Source: Candidatus Parabacteroides intestinavium (GTDB lineage Bacteria; Bacteroidota; Bacteroidia; Bacteroidales; Tannerellaceae). Taken from it: a stretch of 8,570 bases of DNA. A program made the translations under genes and the position numbers. A model generated the notes under the pieces. The model did no database searches. It was not told the origin of the DNA and was given only the letters and a program-made list of their open reading frames with translations. Positions 1 to 7,124 of this stretch are shown here, piece after piece (positions within the stretch are counted from its first letter, which is position 1; the number at the start of each line of letters is the position of its first letter). Where the stretch lies: NCBI GenBank assembly GCA_019118725.1, contig DWYO01000097.1, positions 1 to 8,570 of the forward strand, in the 5' to 3' direction.

Positions 1-99
1 CTGTTGCATCTGTGTTATTTGTGTGCAATTTTATATTTTGACACACTTCCATAACTCCTTTTAACTCCAGCTACCTCCATTATAACTTCTAAAAATAAC

Positions 100-107
100 T
101 ATTTTTG
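100..107 (+). promoter_or_regulatory. Possible -7 promoter element for the helicase gene
   Basis: TATTTTTG fits the Bacteroidetes -7 consensus TAnnTTTG and lies 26 bases before the proposed GTG start. No TTTG-like -33 element is visible 19-21 bases upstream, so this is only half a promoter. The rest of positions 1-133 is AT-rich, with no ORF, repeat or hairpin that I can support. Confidence 0.3.
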
Positions 108-133
108 CAAATCAAAACGAATAATGCGAAAAG

Positions 134-2137
134 GTGACATCTACTATAGACACAGACAATCAGGTATTCCAGGAGGCGATGCAGTTGATCAGCTATACAC
201 GCCAATCGGTATTCCTTACCGGAAAAGCAGGAACAGGTAAATCAACCTTTCTAAAATATATCTGCGCACATACCCATAAAAAATATGTGGTATTGGCTCC
301 TACAGGTATCGCGGCCATCAATGCCGGCGGGGTTACCCTGCACTCGTTCTTCCGGTTGCCTTTCCGTCCCATGTTGCCCAACGACCCAGACCTAAGTACG
401 GAGAAAGGACGTATTTATGAATTTTTCAAATACTCCAAGCAACAACGCAAGATACTGAACGATGTGGAACTGATCATCATTGATGAAATCTCAATGGTAA
501 GGGCAGATATCATTGACTGTGTAGACCGCATCTTACGGGTATATTCAGGAAACTCACGCTTGCCTTTCGGCGGAAAACAGCTTCTCTTCGTAGGAGATGT
601 CTTTCAACTGGAACCGGTTGTTCCGGCCGACCAACGGGCTATCCTGAGCCGGTTCTACCCCAATTCGTTCTTCTTCTCCGCCCATGTTTTCAAAGAGATT
701 CATCTCGTGCCTTTGGAATTGCAGAAGGTGTATAGGCAGAGCGACCCGGTATTCATTCACATTTTGGACAAAATCCGGGGAAATACAGTCGAACAGAGTG
801 ACCTTAGCCGTCTGAATCAACGTTATAATCCCCAATTTGAACCGGGAAAAGATGATATGTATGTCACTTTGGCTACCCGAAGAGACCAAGTGGATTATAT
901 CAATGAGAAGAAATTAAACGAATTGCCTGGCAAGGAATTTGTTTCAAAAGGAAAAATCACAGGTGATTTTCCGGAATCTTCGCTCCCAACCCAACTGAAC
1001 CTATCCATCAAAGAACAGGCGCAGGTCATCTTCATTGAGAATGATCGGGACAGACGATGGGTGAATGGCACGATCGGGGTGATCTCAGGCATTGATGAAG
1101 AAGGGCATGTGTATGTCATTTTGGATAATGGTCACGAATACTTGGTCGAACCCTCCTCATGGCGCAACTATCGGTATAAATACAATGAGAAAGAGAAGAA
1201 GATTGAAGAGGAAGTGATCGGCACTTTCGAGCAGCTTCCTATCCGGCTGGCATGGGCTATCACCATCCACAAGAGCCAGGGACTGACCTTCAACCGCGTA
1301 GTGATAGACCTGACCGGAGGAGTATTTGCCGGAGGCCAGACTTACGTGGCCCTCAGCCGTTGTACGTCACTGGAGGGTTTAGTACTAAAATCGCCCGTCA
1401 AACGAGGCGATGTATTTGTGCGCAAGGAAATCATTGCTTTCAGCCGTTCTTTCAATGAGCAGGGGTTGGTCGATAAGCTCCTCCAGGAGAGTGAGGCGGA
1501 AAAGCTATATGTCCAGGCAGCCAAAAGCTTTGACAAATGGGATATTCCCCAAGCCGTACAGGACTTTACGCAAGCCGTCAAACTCCAAAATCAATTAGAT
1601 GACCCTAAAATTCAACGTCTGATACGAATGAAATTGTCCCGATACCAGGCCCAACGTGAGACCATCAAGTCTTTGCAGACAGAACTGCATCAGACGCGGG
1701 AGTCGCTTAAAGAATTTGCCCACGAATATTATCTGATGGGCAACGAATGCATCACACAGGCACATGACCCGCAAGCAGCCTTGCGCTGTTTTGACAAAGC
1801 ATTAAAGCTGAATCCGCACTATGTGGATGCCTGGGTACGCAAAGGTGTTACCCTCTTTGACATGGAAGAAACTTACGAAGCCCTGACTTGCTTCAACAAA
1901 GCGGTGGAGATCAATCCTCAATCATTCAAGGCTCGCTATAACCGGGGAAAAACCCTTTACTTCATGCAACATATAGAGGAAGCTCTATCAGACTTTCTAA
2001 AAGCTTGTCAGCTCAAGAACGACCATATCACCACACACACCTACCTCGCCGACCTCTTTGAAAAATTAGGAGATAGAGACATGGCCAAGCTTCACGTACA
2101 TAAAGCAGAGGAGCTGAGAAGGAAAAAAAGAAAGTAA
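134..2137 (+). CDS. Pif1-family helicase with C-terminal TPR domain
   Basis: This 667-residue protein is a superfamily 1B DNA helicase of the Pif1/RecD2 type, probably a cytosolic ATP-driven 5'-3' helicase acting in DNA replication or repair. Visible motifs are: Walker A GKAGTGKST (30-38); motif Ia APTGIAAINAGG (55-66); Walker B LIIIDE (113-118); motif III GGKQLLFVGDVFQL (146-159); a YRQ motif (200-202); motif V AITIHKSQG (375-383); and motif VI YVALSR (404-409). The C-terminal part has a TPR-like unit near 455-490, a probable coiled coil near 494-530, and about four TPR units from 531 to 661. It ends in a basic tail. Helicase-TPR fusions of this kind are common in Bacteroidetes; the TPRs presumably bind a partner protein, which is unknown. 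The start chosen is GTG at 134, because the N-terminal residues before the first in-frame ATG (179) look like family sequence. However, AGGAGG at 171-176 lies just before that ATG, so a shorter start is possible. It is apparently monocistronic. Confidence 0.88.
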   Translation: MTSTIDTDNQVFQEAMQLISYTRQSVFLTGKAGTGKSTFLKYICAHTHKKYVVLAPTGIAAINAGGVTLHSFFRLPFRPMLPNDPDLSTEKGRIYEFFKYSKQQRKILNDVELIIIDEISMVRADIIDCVDRILRVYSGNSRLPFGGKQLLFVGDVFQLEPVVPADQRAILSRFYPNSFFFSAHVFKEIHLVPLELQKVYRQSDPVFIHILDKIRGNTVEQSDLSRLNQRYNPQFEPGKDDMYVTLATRRDQVDYINEKKLNELPGKEFVSKGKITGDFPESSLPTQLNLSIKEQAQVIFIENDRDRRWVNGTIGVISGIDEEGHVYVILDNGHEYLVEPSSWRNYRYKYNEKEKKIEEEVIGTFEQLPIRLAWAITIHKSQGLTFNRVVIDLTGGVFAGGQTYVALSRCTSLEGLVLKSPVKRGDVFVRKEIIAFSRSFNEQGLVDKLLQESEAEKLYVQAAKSFDKWDIPQAVQDFTQAVKLQNQLDDPKIQRLIRMKLSRYQAQRETIKSLQTELHQTRESLKEFAHEYYLMGNECITQAHDPQAALRCFDKALKLNPHYVDAWVRKGVTLFDMEETYEALTCFNKAVEINPQSFKARYNRGKTLYFMQHIEEALSDFLKACQLKNDHITTHTYLADLFEKLGDRDMAKLHVHKAEELRRKKRK

Positions 2138-2205
2138 GAAGCCCATCATTCACCAATTACCTAAATATAGCTATCACAACCTCCTCCAAATACCCAAAAT
2201 AAGCG

Positions 2206-2237
2206 ATTGACGCCTATTGCCATACCGCCTACCTTTG
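2206..2237 (+). promoter_or_regulatory. Promoter of the receptor-esterase operon
   Basis: ATTG at 2206-2209 (-33) is followed by a 20-base spacer and TACCTTTG at 2230-2237 (-7). This fits the Bacteroidetes housekeeping promoter TTTG/19-21/TAnnTTTG with one -33 mismatch. Transcription would begin near 2242-2245, giving a leader of about 33 bases with a weak AAGGAA (2261-2266) before the ATG at 2277. I saw no Fur-box-like palindrome or riboswitch-sized leader. The preceding stretch 2138-2205 shows no clear terminator for the helicase gene. Confidence 0.6.
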
Positions 2238-2276
2238 CCCCAAAATTAAGGAACGCAAAAAAGGAAATAAAAACTG

Positions 2277-4727
2277 ATGAACAAGAGATATGTCCTTCCC
2301 ATTACAGGGTTGCTAATAATTACCTCATTGTCACCAGCTTTGGCGCAACACAACCATCGCCATCATGCTGAAAGACATCATACCCATCTGGACTCCCATC
2401 GCAAGGCGCTTGTGAAAGGGCAAGTCATTTCAACCGATAAAGAACAGATTGACTTTGCTACAGTCTATTTAAAAGATACGCATTATGGCATTATAACAGA
2501 CGAGAAAGGATATTTCACGTTGGAAGCTCCCGAAGGAGAATACATCTTAGTCGTGTCAGCCTTAGGGTTTGAGACGGTCGAAAAAAATATCCGATTAGAC
2601 CGAAAGAAAGATGTCACTGTATCTATACCTCTGAAACAACAGGCCACCGAATTGGATGAAGTTGAAGTAGTATCAAACGGAATAAGCCGTGTGAAGCGCT
2701 CGGCATTCAATGCCGTGGCATTGGATACGAAGGAGTTTGAGAATTCGACCAAGAGCCTGAGCGATGCGTTGGCGAAGACACCGGGCATGAAGCTTCGCGA
2801 GTCGGGCGGCGTGGGTTCAGACATGCAATTGATGATGGACGGCTTCAGCGGAAAGCATATCAAGGTGTTTATTGATGGCGTGCCTCAAGAAGGGGTGGGA
2901 AGTTCCTTTGGACTGAACAATATCCCGGTGAACTTTGCCGAGCGTATCGAAGTCTATAAAGGCGTGGTACCGGTCGGTTTTGGCACGGATGCCATTGGAG
3001 GTGTGGTAAATATCATCACCAAGAAGAAGCGCGACCGCTGGTTTGCGGATGCCTCTTATTCGTATGGCTCGTTTAATACGCATAAGTCGTATGTGAACTT
3101 TGGACAGACCTTTAAGAATGGCTTCACGTATGAGATTAATGCTTTCCAGAACTATTCGGACAACGACTATCACGTGGACGCCAATGTGGAGGTATTCAAC
3201 TTCCAACCGGACGGATCGGTGTCGACATACATCGATACACGCAACAAGGTACGGGTGAAACGTTTCAATGATACCTATCATAATGAAGCCGTCATAGGGA
3301 AGCTGGGTGTCGTAGACAAGGCATGGGCAGACCGCTTGATGTTTGGCTTTACCTATTCGCACATGTATCAGGAAGTGCAGACCGGTGTACGCCAGGTGAC
3401 GGTCTATGGCGACAAGCATCGCTATGGGCACTCTTTTATGCCATCGGTCGAATACCGCAAGCGCGACCTCCTCACCAAAGGATTGGACGTAGTCTTTACC
3501 GCGAATTACAACCGTAATGCCACAACAAATGTGGATACTTCTTACTACCATTATAACTGGTACGGCGAGCGGTATCGGATGAATACGCCGGGCGAACAGT
3601 CTCGCCAGTTCTCGCGGGCGGATAATGATAACTGGAACGGCACGTTGACGGTAAACTATCGTCTGGGCAAGGCACATACGTTCACGTTCAACCATGTGAT
3701 GAACCTGTTCCACCGGCAGAATACCTCTATGCTGGCCATCGAGGAGGAGGAGGATGCCATTGCCAAGGAGACGCGCAAGAACATCTCCGGGCTGTCATAC
3801 CGCTTGATGCCTACCGAGAAGTGGAACCTATCCGTGTTCGGGAAATATTACCACCAGTTTGTAGCCGGTCCTATGGCGGAAGATGCGACACAGAGCAACT
3901 ATATCCGTACAACGCGCAATGTCAGCTCGATGGGTTACGGGGCGGCAGGTACTTACTTTGTCTTGCCGGAGTTGCAGGCGAAGCTCTCTTACGAGAAAGC
4001 GTACCGTTTGCCCACGATCGAGGAGATGTTCGGCGACGAGGACTTGGAGATGGGCGATGTAAGTATCCGTCCGGAGAATAGCGATAATATCAACCTGAAC
4101 GTGAGCTACAACAAAACCTTCGGTCGCCACTCGCTCTATGCCGAAGGGGGATTCGTCTATCGCAATACGAAAGATTATATCCAGCGCAATATTACCGACT
4201 TGAGCGGAGGCAAGGAGGCGGCTACTTACGTGAACTACGGCAAGGTGGAGACGAAGGGTTACAACCTCTCGCTCCGGTATGGCTTCAGCAACTGGTTGAG
4301 CATCGGCGGGAACTTCACGCAGATGGACGTGCGCGACAAGCAGCGGACGCAAATCGGGACCACAACGGCCAACCTCGCATACGGGGCACGGATGCCGAAC
4401 GTCCCATACCGCTTTGCCGATATGGACGTTACCCTCTTCTGGCACGACCTCTTCCGCAAGGGGAACACCCTCACGCTGACGTATGACAACCAGTACCTGC
4501 ATAGCTTCTCCTACTATTCGGAAATCATCGGCAGCAGTAGTGATGAATATAGGGTTCCGAACCAGTTCTCGCACAATATCTCGCTCTCGTACAGTATGCA
4601 GCACGGGCGGTACAACCTCTCGTTCGAATGCCGCAACTTCACGGACGAGGACTTGTACGACAACTTTAGCCTCCAGAAGGCGGGACGCGCGTTCTATGGC
4701 AAAATACGGGTCTATTTCGGTAATTAA
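2277..4727 (+). CDS. TonB-dependent outer-membrane receptor, XusA-like (siderophore/iron)
   Basis: This 816-residue protein is a TonB-dependent receptor, an outer-membrane beta-barrel that takes up ligands using TonB-ExbBD energy. It has a Sec signal peptide ending in SPALA (cleavage near residue 23). The mature protein then opens with a His-rich stretch: eight histidines in residues 25-41. A carboxypeptidase-regulatory-like domain spans about 46-122. LDEVEVVS (126-133) resembles a TonB box. The plug domain (about 148-250) carries FIDGVP, RIEVYKG and AIGGVVNIITKK. The barrel runs from about 255 to 816 and ends in aromatic KIRVYFGN, as expected for outer-membrane insertion; YRLPTIEEMFGDE (576-588) is typical of siderophore-type receptors. 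The length (816) matches siderophore receptors rather than the roughly 1,000-residue SusC glycan receptors, and no SusD follows. The next gene is a DUF4374 lipoprotein, which is the XusA-XusB arrangement. Ferric-siderophore uptake is therefore inferred from context; haem or cobalamin is less likely. The first 400 bases are more AT-rich than the barrel region. Confidence 0.9.
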   Translation: MNKRYVLPITGLLIITSLSPALAQHNHRHHAERHHTHLDSHRKALVKGQVISTDKEQIDFATVYLKDTHYGIITDEKGYFTLEAPEGEYILVVSALGFETVEKNIRLDRKKDVTVSIPLKQQATELDEVEVVSNGISRVKRSAFNAVALDTKEFENSTKSLSDALAKTPGMKLRESGGVGSDMQLMMDGFSGKHIKVFIDGVPQEGVGSSFGLNNIPVNFAERIEVYKGVVPVGFGTDAIGGVVNIITKKKRDRWFADASYSYGSFNTHKSYVNFGQTFKNGFTYEINAFQNYSDNDYHVDANVEVFNFQPDGSVSTYIDTRNKVRVKRFNDTYHNEAVIGKLGVVDKAWADRLMFGFTYSHMYQEVQTGVRQVTVYGDKHRYGHSFMPSVEYRKRDLLTKGLDVVFTANYNRNATTNVDTSYYHYNWYGERYRMNTPGEQSRQFSRADNDNWNGTLTVNYRLGKAHTFTFNHVMNLFHRQNTSMLAIEEEEDAIAKETRKNISGLSYRLMPTEKWNLSVFGKYYHQFVAGPMAEDATQSNYIRTTRNVSSMGYGAAGTYFVLPELQAKLSYEKAYRLPTIEEMFGDEDLEMGDVSIRPENSDNINLNVSYNKTFGRHSLYAEGGFVYRNTKDYIQRNITDLSGGKEAATYVNYGKVETKGYNLSLRYGFSNWLSIGGNFTQMDVRDKQRTQIGTTTANLAYGARMPNVPYRFADMDVTLFWHDLFRKGNTLTLTYDNQYLHSFSYYSEIIGSSSDEYRVPNQFSHNISLSYSMQHGRYNLSFECRNFTDEDLYDNFSLQKAGRAFYGKIRVYFGN

Positions 4728-4746
4728 GGCCCCGTTAGGTATCTCA

Positions 4747-4787
4747 AAGGGTATCATTGGGTTTGACGGAGGATAACAGATACCCTT
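4747..4787 (+). other. Hairpin in the receptor-lipoprotein gap
   Basis: AAGGGTATC (4747-4755) pairs over 9 bases with GATACCCTT (4779-4787), leaving a 23-base loop. A competing pairing uses GGTATCT (4738-4744) with AGATACC (4778-4784), so the same right arm can pair with either of two upstream copies. There is no U-tract after the stem, so it is not a typical intrinsic terminator. It lies 20 bases after the receptor stop codon, within a 117-base gap. It may act in mRNA processing, partial attenuation or stabilisation of the downstream lipoprotein transcript. The structure is read from the sequence; its role is inference. Confidence 0.4.
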
Positions 4788-4844
4788 GAAAGGAATAAAT
4801 AAGAAGATGTTTTATAGATATAACTTATTAAATATAAATAGAAG

Positions 4845-6284
4845 ATGAAAAAGAACTATTTCTTGGCAGCATGGACGGCTGCATTCTTGGCATGCGGTGC
4901 ATTTACGGCATGTAGTGAGGATGACCCTATCACGGGTGGTGGTAATGAGAACGGTGGTGGTACGACACCTACCGAGGAGGCATTCTCCCGCTATGTAGTG
5001 GCCACCTCGACAACAGCTTCGGGCAATACCTCTTATACGTTGCTGACAGCAACTTCATTGGAGGAAGGCAGTATTTCGGCCGTTAATAACGGATTGACCA
5101 ACGACGGGGCAACGCAATGGATTTTCTTCGACGAGCAATACCTCTATGGATTGAATTACAACCAGGGGAGTGGCGGTACGACAGCCTCTTATATCCTGAA
5201 TGCCGACAGCACGATGGAGAAACGAGCGATGGAGTACACCATCCGCCGCTTCACTACCTACGGCACGTATGGCGATTATATCATGACGACCTCGACAGGC
5301 GACGGACCTACTGAGTGGGCCGACGAGAATGGTTACGTGCCTCAGTCCATCCTCATCTCTTACCTGGATGTAAACGCCGAAGAGTATTCGACTAATAATA
5401 CGCAAGAAGAAGCGTACCTCTCGGAGAACTTCTTGGGAAATGGCGAGTATGTAACGTTGGCCGGTTTATTAGAACATGATAACAAGATTTATTCGGCAGC
5501 CATCCCGATGGGATTAAGCCAATACGGGTGTATGCAGAAGAACGACGACGGTAGCTATAAATGGGTACTTCCCGGAAATGAGGACCTCATCAAGACCGAA
5601 AGCGGCGGTTCTGGATCCGGTGCATACGATAAGGATGAGTTGCAATGGACGCAGTATCCGGATTCTTGCTGGGTAGCTATCTTCGATGACCAGACTCTGA
5701 CCACAAAGAAGATTATCAAAACAGGTAAGATTAGCTATGCCGCAGGACGCAACCGCTCGCAATACTACCAGATGGTATGGGAAGCAGGAAATGGAGACGT
5801 GTACGTGTTCTCTCCGTCATACGCCAAGACGATGAGCGACCCGCGCCAGCAGACCACGTTGCCTGCCGGAGTGGTACGTATCCCGTCCGGATCGGAAGAC
5901 TTCGATGATTATTATTGCAACATCGAGGCACAGAGCGACGGATGCAGCTTCCTCCGCGTATGGCCTGTCAAGGATGATTACTTCCTGATGCTAATGTACG
6001 ACCGCCCCTTGACGGAAGAGGACTTCGCAGCGACCCGACTCGCTATTTTCAAGGCGGAAGACCAGACACTGACCTACGTGACCGGTCTGCCTTCTACGGT
6101 GAGCAGCTTCGGCAGTACACCTTATATAGAGAACGGTATAGCCTATGTCGCTGTGACGGTAAGCGATGGTAATCCGGCTATCTATGCGGTGAATCCGGAG
6201 ACCGCTGAAGCTACGAAAGGATTAGAAGTGGAAGCCACACAAATTACAGGGGTAGGCAAACTGACCTATACTCCGGCTGAATAA
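4845..6284 (+). CDS. DUF4374 surface lipoprotein, XusB-like siderophore-binding protein
   Basis: This 479-residue protein has a lipoprotein signal peptide with lipobox FTAC (cysteine 23). The acidic SEDD directly after the cysteine matches the Bacteroidetes lipoprotein export signal, so it is probably displayed on the outer face of the outer membrane. A Gly/Thr-rich linker (about 30-43) follows, then a DUF4374-type domain over about 46-479 with repeated beta-rich segments, including paired motifs such as YLYGLNYNQG, KIYSAAIP and GIAYVAV, consistent with a beta-propeller. The mature part contains four further cysteines (229, 275, 358, 367). In B. thetaiotaomicron the DUF4374 lipoprotein XusB binds ferric enterobactin and works with the TonB receptor XusA; the same gene order here supports that role. 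It is 117 bases downstream of the receptor gene and ends in tandem stop codons (6282-6287), 6 bases before the hydrolase gene. The ligand is not proven by the sequence. Confidence 0.82.
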   Translation: MKKNYFLAAWTAAFLACGAFTACSEDDPITGGGNENGGGTTPTEEAFSRYVVATSTTASGNTSYTLLTATSLEEGSISAVNNGLTNDGATQWIFFDEQYLYGLNYNQGSGGTTASYILNADSTMEKRAMEYTIRRFTTYGTYGDYIMTTSTGDGPTEWADENGYVPQSILISYLDVNAEEYSTNNTQEEAYLSENFLGNGEYVTLAGLLEHDNKIYSAAIPMGLSQYGCMQKNDDGSYKWVLPGNEDLIKTESGGSGSGAYDKDELQWTQYPDSCWVAIFDDQTLTTKKIIKTGKISYAAGRNRSQYYQMVWEAGNGDVYVFSPSYAKTMSDPRQQTTLPAGVVRIPSGSEDFDDYYCNIEAQSDGCSFLRVWPVKDDYFLMLMYDRPLTEEDFAATRLAIFKAEDQTLTYVTGLPSTVSSFGSTPYIENGIAYVAVTVSDGNPAIYAVNPETAEATKGLEVEATQITGVGKLTYTPAE

Positions 6285-6290
6285 TAAAAC

Positions 6291-7124
6291 ATGTTTACAA
6301 CACATAGGTTTCTACTCATGATGTTCCTCCTACTCCCACTCTCGGTGTGGGGTCAGGAGGATATCCGTATAGGAAAGCAATATTCAGTATATTCTTCTTC
6401 CTTGCAAGAAAAACGGACTTATTGGGTACATCTGCCTGATAATTACGAGGAAAATAAAAATCAGCATTATCCTGTAATCTATTTGCTGGATGGAGAAGAT
6501 TTCTTTCATGCTATGGTCGGTATTCGCCAAACACTCTCTACAACTAAAGGGAAACATATTCCGCCTTGCATTATCATAGGCATTATAAGTGGGGACCGGA
6601 CACGTGATTTTACCCCTACAGCTTCTACTATCGGACGAGATGGAAAACAGACGCTTAATGCTATACCACAAGGAGGCGGAGCTGACCGGTTTTATCATTT
6701 CCTGATAAAAGAACTCCGAACTCGGATTGATTCCTCATATCGGACTAATGGCAGAAATATATTGATAGGGCATTCGTATGGAGGACTATTTACTTTGAAT
6801 GTTTTCCTCCATTATACGGAATCATTTGACACCTATTTAGCCATCGATCCAAGTCTCTGGTGGGATAACGGGCGATTAGCAAAAGAAGCTATATCGTTAA
6901 TAAAAAGGAAAGATTTCTCTCAAACAAATCTTTATATCGGCATCGCTTCAAAAAAACGCAACGACCGGACCGACATCCATCTTGCTACTATCCGTCATTT
7001 TCTGCATGTTTTATCGGAAATACACGGATTACATTTTTATCACAAATCATTTCCCGATGAAAACCATGGAAGTGTTAAAATCCCTGGCTTATACGACGGA
7101 ATAAAACAACTATTCGCACGATGA
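6291..7124 (+). CDS. Secreted alpha/beta hydrolase, siderophore-esterase-like (PF00756 type)
   Basis: This 277-residue protein has a Sec signal peptide (hydrophobic 7-20, cleavage near residues 21-22) without a lipobox cysteine, so it is probably soluble in the periplasm. The rest is one alpha/beta-hydrolase domain of the putative-esterase family that includes IroE, Fes and BesA. The key features are: strand PVIYLLDGE (61-69); RTRDFTP (103-109), like a motif shared by siderophore esterases; nucleophile elbow GHSYGG (160-165, Ser162); DPSLWW (186-191); and DENHGS (256-261, probable catalytic His259). The catalytic acid is unclear, and IroE is known to work without a full triad. The gene starts 6 bases after the DUF4374 gene and its stop overlaps the next start (ATGA, 7121-7124), implying tight translational coupling. 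The role inferred from context is hydrolysis of tri-catecholate siderophores such as enterobactin or salmochelin after import. A general carboxylesterase remains possible. The sampled base composition is lower in G+C than in the two upstream genes. Confidence 0.78.
   Translation: MFTTHRFLLMMFLLLPLSVWGQEDIRIGKQYSVYSSSLQEKRTYWVHLPDNYEENKNQHYPVIYLLDGEDFFHAMVGIRQTLSTTKGKHIPPCIIIGIISGDRTRDFTPTASTIGRDGKQTLNAIPQGGGADRFYHFLIKELRTRIDSSYRTNGRNILIGHSYGGLFTLNVFLHYTESFDTYLAIDPSLWWDNGRLAKEAISLIKRKDFSQTNLYIGIASKKRNDRTDIHLATIRHFLHVLSEIHGLHFYHKSFPDENHGSVKIPGLYDGIKQLFAR

Noticed and set aside
18..40. TTTG (18-21) with ATATTTTG (33-40) as a promoter pair
   Set aside because: The spacer is only 11 bases, far below the 19-21 expected, and the second element lacks the first T.
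124..190. ATG at 124 as the helicase start
   Set aside because: It is in a different frame from the helicase (10 bases from the GTG) and does not lead into helicase sequence.
2138..2276. Search for a Fur box or riboswitch before the receptor gene
   Set aside because: No GATAATGATAATCATTATC-like palindrome is visible, and the predicted leader of about 33 bases is too short for a known riboswitch.
2817..3713. Long minus-strand ORF (298 codons) opposite the receptor gene
   Set aside because: It lies fully inside the receptor coding sequence, shows no recognisable domain and has skewed composition (many Ile, Val, Arg, His). It reflects codon bias on the sense strand.
3828..4757. Minus-strand ORF (309 codons) opposite the receptor 3' end
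   Set aside because: Its sequence is rich in Val, Arg and Glu with no motif, as expected for the antisense of a G+C-rich barrel gene.
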